The notes below the pieces were generated by a model. The model was given only the letters and a program-made list of their open reading frames with translations. It did not search any database and was not told the DNA's origin. The translations under genes and the position numbers were made by a program. Source: Apiotrichum sp. Y4204 (Eukaryota; Basidiomycota; Tremellomycetes; Trichosporonales; Trichosporonaceae). From it: a DNA stretch of 64,000 nt. Below, piece after piece: positions 55,289 to 64,000 of this stretch. The stretch covers positions 149,535-213,534 of the forward strand of contig JAMYHL010000071.1 in assembly GCA_025531455.1 (NCBI GenBank). The letters run 5' to 3'. Every line of letters begins with the position of its first letter. Within the stretch, counting starts at the first letter, position 1.

Positions 55289-55932
55289 ATGAAGGTCGCC
55301 GCTCTCCTCGTTGCCCTCGTTGCCGGCGCTAACGCCGTCCTCGCCGCGCCCGCCGGTAAGTTCGAAACTGCCCGCGTTCTACACCAGTATCGGTGTTTCA
55401 CTAGTGTGTGATCGCTGACTCTGCAGTTGAAAAGAGGGACGCCGCTCCCGAGCCCCAGTGGGGCGCCGGAACCTGCTCTGGAAAGGCCTGCTGGAAGCGT
55501 GAGCCAGAGGCAGCTCCCGAGGCCGCCCCCGAGCCCCAGTGGGGTGCCGGAACCTGCAGCGGAAAGGCTTGCTGGAAGCGTGAGCCAGAGGCAGCTCCCG
55601 AGGCCGCCCCCGAGCCCCAGTGGGGTGCCGGAACCTGCAGTGGAAAGGCCTGCTGGAAGCGTGAGCCCGAGGCAGCTCCCGAGGCCGCCCCCGAGCCCCA
55701 GTGGGGTGCCGGAACCTGCAGCGGAAAGGCTTGCTGGAAGCGTGAGCCCGAGGCTGCTCCCGAGGCCGCTCCCGAGCCCCAGTGGGGTGCCGGAACCTGC
55801 AGCGGAAAGGCCTGCTGGAAGCGCGACGAGTGGTACGTGTTTTGTAGTGAATGCCAGACGAGACGACTGCTGATGACCAGAGCGACGATCACCCTTCTGC
55901 TTGTCGGCGCCGACCGGCGGCTGATGCGCTGA
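55289..55932 (+). CDS. alpha-factor-like secreted peptide precursor with five Kex2-flanked repeats
   Basis: Secretory precursor. Exon 1 (55289-55355) encodes the signal peptide MKVAALLVALVAGANAVLA. A 71-nt intron (55356-55426) precedes the repeat exon. After APAVEKR come five copies of the 13-mer QWGAGTCSGKACW, each followed by KR. The spacers are DAAPEP before copy 1 and EPEAAPEAAPEP before copies 2-5. They consist only of X-Ala and X-Pro dipeptides, the substrate pattern of Ste13-type dipeptidyl aminopeptidase after Kex2/Kex1 processing. The mature peptide would carry two Cys (one disulfide), an N-terminal Gln able to become pyroglutamate, and a C-terminal Trp. This recalls W-C-x-n-C-W ascomycete alpha-pheromones and the Trp-ending Cryptococcus Qsp1. 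The reading frame runs to 55932 (190 residues). An optional intron at 55833-55880 would instead create a stop after KRDE (157 residues). Confidence 0.88.
55438..55824 (+). repeat. five in-frame repeats encoding QWGAGTCSGKACW
   Basis: One 63-bp unit (55438-55500) and four 81-bp units (55501-55581, 55582-55662, 55663-55743 and 55744-55824). The 13-mer segments begin at 55456, 55537, 55618, 55699 and 55780. The encoded 13-mer is identical in all five, while synonymous positions differ (Gly GGC/GGT, Ser TCT/AGC/AGT, Ala GCC/GCT). This indicates selection on the peptide, not merely recent duplication. Confidence 0.95.
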
Positions 55933-57972
55933 GCGCTCTCCGCATTCTGGCGCCCCCGAGATCGGCCGATCTATCCCCAAAGCATCTACGCGCTCGTCTT
56001 TCTGCTGTGCTTGCGTTGTCTTCCACCTATCTTTTTTCTCTCCTTGCAGTTACTCTTTTCATGTCATGTGTGTTTTTGTCAAACAAACGACTGCTTTTCC
56101 TGTCCTTGCCCAGGTGCGGCCAGGCGGTTCCTGTGCGTTTTTGCCCACGACCTGCGCTAGTGCGACGCTATCGCGCTATCCAGCGACAAGACATAATATC
56201 AGGGTCAGGACTGTGGGACAGGCGTCAGCACAGACGATCTGTTGAATGAGCGTACAAGAAGCCAAGGCTCTATTCCCCAACTCTAAAGCGCCAACAAATG
56301 TCAGTTGAAAGTTTAAATCTTACACTAGCACGTACTTGGCAAAAGGGACCGATTGCAGTGGAAATGCACTAAGGCGAAGGACTCCGCCCGTATCACCCAC
56401 CATGCCGCACCATGTAGGATGCAAGTTACCCAGGTACCCATCTAGGCTGCGCACCCACGCATGCCAACCGGAAGCTCGGGGAATCAGGAATCTGGATAGA
56501 GGAAGCCGGGGGCCGCAGCCTCAACGCCACTACACTGAAAGGTCATGGCCTCGGGTTGGGTGGGATATCGCAGATGTGCAGGGGCAAGGCTGATGCAACT
56601 AGCCGGTATTGCATGCGGATGCCACGCCGCCGACGTATGTGGCTTCACAACGCCTCTGTCAGAGAGGACCCGCGATGTGATGAGCCCACTCAAACTCGGT
56701 GTACTATTCCCAGGCCCACGGAGATGAGCTTTGTCTCTTGTGACATTTCAGACAGGGTGCCGGCCGCGCCGTTGTACTCGGCCCGAGAAGCCCGACCGAC
56801 AAACGTAGCGTCCCTCCGCGCTCGGCATCGCAAGGCACCCACGGGGCTTGGGGCTTCGGCGCTGCAAGGCACGAAGACAGGCACGATTCATCCCAGCACA
56901 GGCGAGGTCATCCCGCCTCATGTCTCGGTCTCCTGGGCGGAGCATTAGCGCAAAACTTCTTGCCTGCGACGAACATTGTGGTGCACGCATATCGCATGGA
57001 ACGGCCGAACGGGTTAACGGGGCACGATGGGGGCCTTGATGCTGCAGCTGCCATCGCCCCATACAACGGAACTGGTTTTTCAGAGGAGACACAGTGTGTC
57101 CATCCGCCGTATTCCGCGCTCATCACGCTTCCATTGCTTTATATCCCACCTCCCGCCTGCACCAGTGCCTGTTGCATGTGGCGCCGCGGTCCGCAAATCT
57201 ACACTTTTGAACCCTCCACGGAGGTTCACTGCCGACCACATTAACGAAGATACTTACGAGGCTGAAGACTCCTGAAACCGCTGTGAAGGCGGGAGTGCTT
57301 GTTGATTGTGATTGCAGTGCGCAGTGCTGGCGCTGTGATTCCCACCAAGGCGTTCTATGTCAACACATGCGGGGCTACACGGGGTAGCCCGAAGCCCCAG
57401 CTGTCTTCCGGGCATCCGCGCATCATCCCCTTCCGCCATCACGAAGCTTCCAACGTGCACAGTGGACGGCACCGAGTACAACGCGCAGGGCACAGCGGAG
57501 AGAGCAACACATGCGCACAGATCAGACAGGTACAGAGATCCCACAGATTGGAGATCGGGGAAACAGTCGACATGTTACATGTCGCAAGTCCACATGAGTG
57601 GACGGCGCCCCACCAGCGTCGCGGGCCCAACGGCCAAGGCCCCGCTGGAATGGGCTTGATCACGTCCTGCCCCAGTGCGCCATTGCGGTGTACCTTAATC
57701 AGCCTCCTAAAATCCTTGCGAAGGGGGCCGGCGAGACAGGAGTCAGTTGTTGGCGGGCGTCATTGTCAGAAAGTCAGGGTCAGCGGCCCGCGCGGCCTGG
57801 TTTGCTAGCATGGTCAAGGCTGCTGACTGAGATCGCGCGAGACAGCCTCAATACGCTTTCTTTAGGAGGAAAACCATTGTTCCAACAATCGTCCGACGCT
57901 ACAACGGCGGCATCACCGGCCCCATGCTCGCTTCTAAGACGCGCCCAGTTTTCCAACCGAAGTAACCAGCAA
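55933..57972. other. convergent intergenic, no gene seen
   Basis: 2 kb between the peptide precursor and the DJ-1-like gene, which converge. Open frames on both strands are short, Arg/Pro-rich and without motifs. The 55940-56110 part is T-rich and fits the 3' UTR of the peptide gene. Confidence 0.35.
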
Positions 57973-58713
57973 CTACCAGCCCACATCCTTCGCGATTTCA
58001 AGGCCTTGCACAATCGCTTCGCGGCGCATCGCCACGTTTGCCTCCGTCCGCGCGATCACGCTACCGACTACCGCTTGCGGCGCGGTTGTCGGGTCGCCGG
58101 ACGCGAACGGCGGAGCAGGCGCGTACTCGAGGTAAAGCTGTGCGGCCTCGGCGCGCTCGCGGCCCCCCAACTCGGCGGCTAGCGTGAGGGCAAAGTCGAT
58201 ACCAGCGGTCACGCCTCCGCCGGTCATAAGGGTAAAGCGACCGTGCTTGGACTCGGCCTTGGATCCTGTGTCCGACTCGGGGTCGTCGCGCACGACGCGC
58301 TCGCGTACAGGCACGGCGCCAAAGAGGTGCAGCAAGTCGTGGAAGCGCCAGTGTGTGGTCGCGCGGCGGCCTGTGAGGAGCCCTGCCACGCCGAGAAGCA
58401 GCGCGCCGGTGCACACTGAGGTAACATAGGTTGCCGACTTGGCCTGTCGGCGCACCCACCCGATGACTTCCGGATCCGTGAGCGTGTCATTAATACCGGC
58501 ACCGCCGGGCACTACGAGGATGTCGAGCGGCGGGCAAACGTCCAGGGTCGTGTCCGCGGAGAGCTGCGCGCCTGAGCTACTGCGCATGGGCTCCAAGTGT
58601 TTCCACACCAGATGTGCTTCGACATCCGGAAGGCCGGCGAGCACGTCGTGCGGGCCGAGGATGTCCAGTTGCTGCACGTTGGGAAAGAGGAGGAACCCGA
58701 TGTGCTTGGTCAT
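57973..58713 (-). CDS. DJ-1/PfpI superfamily protein (isonitrile hydratase-like)
   Basis: Single-exon, 246-residue cytosolic protein of the class I glutamine amidotransferase-like DJ-1/PfpI superfamily. The N terminus MTKHIGFLLFPNVQQLDILGP and the central LDILVVPGGAGI are characteristic. The nucleophile elbow is VTSVCTGALLLGVAGLLTGR with Cys101, followed by ATTHW as in isonitrile hydratase-type members. FTLMTGGGVTAGIDFALTLA then matches the late conserved strand and helix. Activity could be isonitrile hydratase, glyoxalase-like or chaperone; the ATTHW and SVCTGA context favours the first group, but only weakly. The C terminus (IVQGLEIAKDVGW) extends slightly beyond the core fold. Confidence 0.93.
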   Translation of the reverse strand: MTKHIGFLLFPNVQQLDILGPHDVLAGLPDVEAHLVWKHLEPMRSSSGAQLSADTTLDVCPPLDILVVPGGAGINDTLTDPEVIGWVRRQAKSATYVTSVCTGALLLGVAGLLTGRRATTHWRFHDLLHLFGAVPVRERVVRDDPESDTGSKAESKHGRFTLMTGGGVTAGIDFALTLAAELGGRERAEAAQLYLEYAPAPPFASGDPTTAPQAVVGSVIARTEANVAMRREAIVQGLEIAKDVGW

Positions 58714-59427
58714 TTGGGTAATACGCGAGCGAGGGGCCAGGTGATTAATGGCAAGCGGCTTTGGGGTGATTTGGATTTGAGCTCGGCAAGCTGCGAGGCA
58801 CCGGCAAAGGCTGAGTAGGCTGAGGAGGGAGGTGCCGGAAGGAGATAGTCCAATGAATAGGATAGCAAAAGGTTCAAACGGAAGTTGAGATGGAGATAGC
58901 TGCAGACAAATGTCGACGACAACTAATTGGTTCCCACCCGGCTCGATCGCGGCGCAACATACATTGGAGGGTGTGTGTCAGGTGTTTGAGACAGGCTGAT
59001 GCGGGCGTTGAAATGTTTGTGCGACTGATTGCCGAAATAGCCGATGTCTTTCCTGCCCTTACTTGGCATCCTCTATCTCCATCTCCACCTCTGATCGTAT
59101 ATGGTCGTATGCGGCGTGTACAAGAATGCTACAACATTGTATGGTACATGAAGGGGGATTGACAAGATGGCTGGTATCCGGTGGCGGCGCAAACTAGACA
59201 TGTACAGTATCCTTTTCTACTGGTAACAACACAGTGGCTCAACCTCCGACCGACACCCATCACAGACTGTGGCACACCTGTCAACACAGATGGTCAGGCA
59301 GCAGGGGATGGGTGTGAATGGTGACTGCCACTGTTCTTAGCAACCAATGGAGGTGGCGTAAAATTGCTGCAAAGGTCTCTCGTCCATCATTCGCGGTCAA
59401 TTTGTCGTGAGGGTACACGCCAATCTT
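58714..59427. other. intergenic: DJ-1-like promoter
   Basis: About 700 bases between the DJ-1-like start and the 3' end of the transposase remnant, with no supportable gene. Confidence 0.4.
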
Positions 59428-62149
59428 TCACGTTAACGTGCTCGATGTCCGAGCTAGGGACCGCCGCTGTTCCTGGCGATCGAGGGCGCGACTGAGGCGA
59501 TCGGAGAGCACGATGCGCTCGCGCTCCCGGGGGGCAAGGCGGCATCGCTTGTTGTGACTTATCCACTTGCCACAGTACTCGCAAAACACACGACCACGGG
59601 CACGGACGCTTCGTACCCTGCCACGGCCGTGGTCGTTTTCATTGGGCGACGACAGCCGGGCCCTACTTGTTGAGGCGGGATCCCATGAGGAAGCGGTTGC
59701 TGGGGCGGGCCCTTGACCAGCTGTGGTAGGTACGGCACCTGTTGGAGCTGGGGTGGTCATCGTTGGCAGGTCTGGCGCTGTCATCAGTGTTGAGGGCACT
59801 CGGCGTGCTCCTCTGGTGACGTGTGTGGTGAGTGGTGTAGATGTCGCCGAACTAGGTGGAGTTGATAGAAAAACTCCAACAGTTCGGTTGCCCCCTCTTA
59901 CTGGGCTTTGGCTTGGCTTTGCAGCGGGTGGGCGCTGGTACTCGTGGCCCGCGAGTTGTGTGACGGATGACGCCGGAACCGTGCCTTGCACCGATGCCGA
60001 GGACATTGAGGAGCGTCCGGTAGCGGCAGTTGAGGTAACGGAGCCGTTTTCTATTCTTGTAGCCCTGGCAGAAATCGGAGTGAGGACATTGTACGTTTAG
60101 GCCGGGGCCCTTGCCAATATTTGGCTGGATACCGCATGGGCGGGCGTGCGGGTAGAAACAGTGGCACTACTGAGAGTGCTGCTGGGGGCTATCGGTGCAG
60201 GGGTGGTCTCCACCGCCTCGTTCTTCCCAAAGTCAACGTCCCCGAACAACAAGATGTCCTCCTCGGTGTCAAGGAACCAGTGGAGATCAATGGCAGACAA
60301 CGGAAGAAAGGGGACGGTGCGACCTATCGGTGCATTGCGCGCTCTGCGTAGCTCCTCCGCGATCGTATGTTTGCATGGGAGTCCATATGTTGCCGTGAAG
60401 CTGCGCGTGCAGGGGACAAGCGGATCGGTGCTGTCCAAAGAATCGTGAGCGAGATTGTGCTGCGCTTCCAGAAGAGCCCAAGCGGGGCGGGAGACGAGGC
60501 CGAAGAGCTGTGAGTGTGAGGGACGTTTTTACCGAATGAGCTGTGGGGCCATAACTTACCTCCTTGAAGATAATTGGGCGACCCACGCCTGAGTCGGCCA
60601 TGTGGCCCGCCATGGACGCCACACAGTCAGTCCAGGACTCCACGATGAGGTCGCGGATCGGGCCCACAAGCGTCGCAATATCCCCAGTGGCTGCGCGGAG
60701 CTCGGTTTTGGCTCGCCGTTCAATGTCGGTGCGGACACGGAGAACATCTCGAACGTCCATCGTTCGCCACTGCTTCGTCACAGCATGAATGAAGCAACGT
60801 CCACTTTGGGTGATCAAGGCGCTCGCGTGCGGATACAGCCCCACAAAGCCGTCCATCTGCCGGAAGTGCGCCAGGCGCTGCACAGCGGCGGTGTACTGCA
60901 TTCCGTTGTACGCATCAGCCACAGCGTCCCAGGCGGCAAGGAACTCTTTAAACGTGTCCTGCGCCAACTGGCCACGCTTTGTACGCAGCGAGTGCTTGAG
61001 ATCTCGAATGCATAGCAAGATGCCGACGTGCTGCTGATTGAAAATTTGTCGCAGAGCGGTTCGCAGCTTCTGGTGCACTGGGGTTACAACTGCGCCGACA
61101 CCAGGTACAAACCCCTCGCCCATGGCCTCGGTCCATGCTGCGATCGCTCGCTGGTGCCAATCTGGTGTCTCCGTCGTGGCAAGGATCATGGCCGACAGGT
61201 ACACCTTGTTCGTCGGCGTGGTGCCCGTGATGGCGAGCATGGGCTGGCCGTATGCAGTACTGGTAGTAAATTCAGGATCCATCCCGAAGACGGTGGGATA
61301 TCGACGGGTGAGCGCTCTGGTCTTCTTGGTCGTGTACAGGACGGCAATGGGCGTCTGGTCTCCATCGAGCACGAGCTTGAACACGTCTCCCGGCCTAGTG
61401 ACGGTCTCCAGGAGGCGGTTTAGCTTGTCAGCTGCACGTGTTGCCTCTCGCTTGCGCCAATGGCGAATGACGTTTGAAACAATGTAGAAAGAGCATTTCT
61501 TGCCGTCTTTATCGCGCCTCGCCGCCGCGAGAATATCGCTCTGCAAAGTGCCCTCCGCAGCCATACCCTCAATGAGACCGACCAGCGAGCGCGAAGGCAT
61601 GCGGTGCTCCGGAAACGTCCCGTACGGAAGCGCGCGGTGGTTGTGCTGTGCCACGACGACATAGTACCACCACTCACGTTTCTCGCGCACCGCCTTGATG
61701 TGGAACTGGCAACCGGCCGACGACTTCTTGCAGCCCACTTCGAGGTACGCGGGCCCATCCGTGTACACGTTTCTAGACGTTCTGATCACGATGCCGAGTC
61801 CATTGTCGCCCGCCCACTCCTGCAGAAAGCAGAGCAGCTCCTGGTGGTCAGTCAACCCGGTGGGCGGCACGAAACGGGTGACGAGGTTCGGTGGAACGTA
61901 AACGCGGCGTTGCGCAAGATGATCTGGAACTGGGCGAGCAGGGGCAGCAGTAGTGAGTACGATTGCACGGGCAGGCCGTTGAGGTGCAGACGTTCCCGTC
62001 GGAGCAATAGGTCGCGGTGGCACGGCAGGCGCGGGACTCGAGGATGATCCAGCAGGAGCTTGTTGGGCAGACAATGCAGCGCGACTCGCCGTGACACTTA
62101 GGGGGTTACAAGGGGGTGCCCATCTGGGGGTTTTTTGATCTAGAGTGTG
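59428..62149 (-). pseudogene. decayed Mutator-like (MULE/FAR1-type) transposase
   Basis: Minus-strand remnant in three parts. Part A (60560 to about 62149) has a FAR1-like zinc region (LEVGCKKSSAGCQFHIK, then AQHNHRALP) and a MULE core: VFGMDPEFTTSTAYGQPMLA with the first Asp, TTETPDWHQRAI with Glu, VVTPVHQKLRTALRQIF and LLCIRDLKHSLR. A 52-nt intron (60508-60559) leads to a SWIM-like finger (CTRSFTATYGLPCKHTIAEE). The same frame then meets TAA at 60097-60099, yet stays open beyond it to 59428 and ends with a zinc-knuckle-like CEYCGKWISHNKRC. The usual second catalytic Asp (TD) is TP and the C-x2-H motif is CIRD. No ATG exists at the 5' end of the open frame. Hence a non-autonomous relic, or less likely a domesticated gene with unresolved splicing. 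No terminal inverted repeats were found. Confidence 0.75.
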
Positions 62150-62379
62150 CAACGAAACTCTTAAACATGTCCCAGATAGGCCTGAGTGTGTAGATTATGG
62201 ATCTAAGCGTGGATTTCCGGTGGCTGGTCTAGTTCACGAGCTACAGCCATTTGAAAAGTGGGGTCGGGCAGCTAAAATATGTAGGATTTACGCTCCCCTG
62301 GAGATGCGAGAGTAAATATGAGACTGTGTAAGGCCTTTTAAAAGCCATATAGATACCATACTAGTGTGCTGTCATCCTT

Positions 62380-62828
62380 TTTAGCGATTTTGTTCACCAT
62401 CACTACTGGCAGACACTCCTGCCAGTGAACTCAGCACAGGGGTATATAGTGCTTTGCTGATCTTACACAAGACAAAAGCTGGTTCTACTTACATAATGCA
62501 GTCACAACTTACCTAATGCAATCTCAATGGATTGAGCTAGTGCTGGTGCGGTGCATTACATAATGTGCTTCACATAGGTACCTTGCCAATCCCACATGGG
62601 ACCTTTGCTGGTGGCAGCACAGACTCTGGATTACATAATGTGCTCCACATGTTACCTAATGCTTTCACAATGGATTGAGCCAATGCCATTGCAATGCATT
62701 ATATAATGTGGTTGACATAGATGCTTACTAATGTTACATAAGACCAATGCTTGTGGCTACAGAGCCTCTGCATTACATAATGTGCTCTACATCTTACCTA
62801 ATGATCTCACAATGCATTGCACTAAATT
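62380..62828. repeat. tandem array, period about 142-143 bp
   Basis: The word TTACCTAATG recurs at 62509, 62652 and 62794 with similar sequence between, including CAATGGATTGAGC and paired TTACATAATG words. A partial unit precedes the first. About three diverged copies. The sequence is AT-richer than its surroundings and abuts the 161-bp array. Confidence 0.8.
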
Positions 62829-63925
62829 CTGTGGCTCCAGGAGTTTTCCCAAACTCGGCTCCCATCCAGCTGTGCTGTGTGGGGGTCTCTAAGCGCACTG
62901 CACCAGTATGGGGATGATCAAAACAGATGGGAACTGAGATTTACACCATCGACTTTGGTTGCCCCACGCGCCATACAAAGTCTTGCCATCCTGTGGCTCC
63001 AAGGGTTTTGCCAACCTCGGCTCCCATCCAGCTGTGCTGTGTTCCTCATGCCAGATGTGCTGCAGAAGACTGAGCTGCATCGAACAGATGGGGGCTGACA
63101 TCTACACCATCGAGTTTCTTCGCCCCACGTGCCATACAAAGTCTTGCCATCCTGTGGCTCCAAGAGCTTTGCCAACCTCGGCTCCCATCTAGGTGTGCAG
63201 TGTTCCTCATGCGAGACTTCTTGCAGAAGACTGAGCTGGATCAGCCTGACGAGGACCGAGATTTATGCCATCGAGTTTCCTCGCCCCACGTGCCATACGA
63301 AGTCTGGCCATCCTGTGGCTCCAAGAGTTTAGGCAAATTTGGCTCCCATCCAGCTGCGCTGTGTGGGCCCCCATGAGTGTACTGCACTGGTATCAGGACG
63401 ATCAAACAGATGGGGTCTGACATTTACGCCATCGAGTTTCTTCGCCCAACGTGGCATACAAAGTCTGGCCATCCTGTGGCTCTAAAAGTTTTGGCAAACT
63501 CGGCTCCCATCTAGGTGTGCTGTGCTCCTCATGCGAGACTTCTTGCAGAAGACTGAGCTGGATCAGCCTGACGAGGACCGAGATTTATGCCATGGAGTTT
63601 CTTCGCCCCACGTGCCATACAAAGTCTTGCCATCCTGTGGCTCCAAGAGTTTTGCCAACCTCGGCTCCCATCCAGCGGTGCTGTGCTCCTCATGCCAGAT
63701 GTGCTGCAGAAGACTGAGCTGCATCGAACACATGGGGGCTGACATCTACACCATCGAGTTTCTTCGCCCCACGTGCCATACAAAGTCTTGCCATCCTGTG
63801 GCTCTAAGAGTTTTGTCAAACTCGGCTCCCATCCACCTGTGCTGTGATCCTCATGCCAGATGTGCTGCAGAAGACTGAGCTGGATGGAACAGATGGTGAC
63901 TGACATTTACGCCATCGAGTTTCTT
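62829..63925. repeat. tandem array of a 161-bp satellite, about 6.8 copies
   Basis: The landmark CCATACAAAGTCTTGCCATC, with minor variants, occurs at 62971, 63132, 63293, 63454, 63615 and 63776, a period of exactly 161 bp. The first unit has one extra base. Units fall into subtypes by their middle part. One type has CATGCCAGATGTGCTGCAGA (units 2, 6 and 7), another CATGCGAGACTTCTTGCAGA (units 3 and 5), and a third has an unrelated GTACTGCA/GATCAAA-type middle (units 1 and 4). 161 is not a multiple of three, so the open frames through it are accidental. The array stops within a few bases of 63925. Confidence 0.93.
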
Positions 63926-64000
63926 GTCACGAGCGAGTTAGGGGCGAGTGACGATCCTTCTAACTCCACTCCGTCCGGACTTGCGGCGATCCTTCTGCAG

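Noticed and set aside
55401..55980. Minus-strand repeat-protein frames opposite the peptide precursor
   Set aside because: Antisense readings of the same 81-bp repeats. Signal peptide, intron and Kex2/Ste13 grammar exist only on the plus strand.
63522..63878. Open frames running through the 161-bp array
   Set aside because: The unit length is not a multiple of three, so the reading changes frame each unit; protein-like repetition is a by-product of the satellite.
62829..63925. CRISPR array
   Set aside because: Repeats are contiguous 161-bp tandem units with no short direct repeat/unique spacer alternation, in a eukaryotic context.

Overview
The window looks like a compact, GC-rich nuclear contig of a basidiomycete yeast. 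It is most likely a tremellomycete, with Trichosporonales as the best guess. The reasons are very short introns (mostly 32-60 nt, GTRNGT donors, CTAAC/CTGAC branch sites close to the YAG), many small exons, and basidiomycete-type families (PriA-like and Kre9/KNH-like surface proteins, proline/glutamine-rich vWA protein). There is no sign of bacterial or organellar sequence. The exon models were built by hand from splice signals. Where exon lengths are quoted, the sum is a whole number of codons.

Layout. 0-5 kb: Zn2Cys6 transcription factor (+) and class II aldolase (-). 5-6 kb: remnant of a PDR-type ABC transporter. 7-14 kb: bZIP factor, FAD oxidoreductase and RRM/R3H RNA-binding protein, all on the minus strand. 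17-26 kb: housekeeping block with a vWA protein (+), gamma-tubulin (-), SR-cyclophilin (+), small hypotheticals (+) and BMT5-like rRNA methyltransferase (-). 26-38 kb: GPI-anchored Kre9-like protein, coiled-coil protein, small membrane protein, secreted GH3 beta-glucosidase and DUF4112 protein. 40-50 kb: membrane RING protein, secreted cysteine-rich precursor, PriA-like secreted protein and Dal5-type permease. 50-55 kb: gene-poor stretch with microsatellites. 55.3-55.9 kb: secreted precursor with five copies of a Kex2-flanked peptide. 58 kb: DJ-1/PfpI protein. 59-62 kb: decayed Mutator-like (FAR1-type) transposase. 62.4-63.9 kb: two adjoining tandem arrays with periods near 142 and exactly 161 bp.

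No operon-like or biosynthetic cluster logic ties the genes together. The common theme of the right half is the cell surface and secretion. The most novel item is the 55.3 kb gene. Its architecture (signal peptide, KR sites, Ste13-type X-Ala/X-Pro spacers, five identical 13-mers QWGAGTCSGKACW) is that of an ascomycete alpha-factor precursor, although known basidiomycete mating pheromones are CaaX lipopeptides. Other points of interest are a vWA gene with two alternative first exons, a receptor-like ectodomain joined to a cytosolic RING finger, a 616-nt intron carrying an exon-like segment, introns down to 26-30 nt, and an 11-nt exon in gamma-tubulin.
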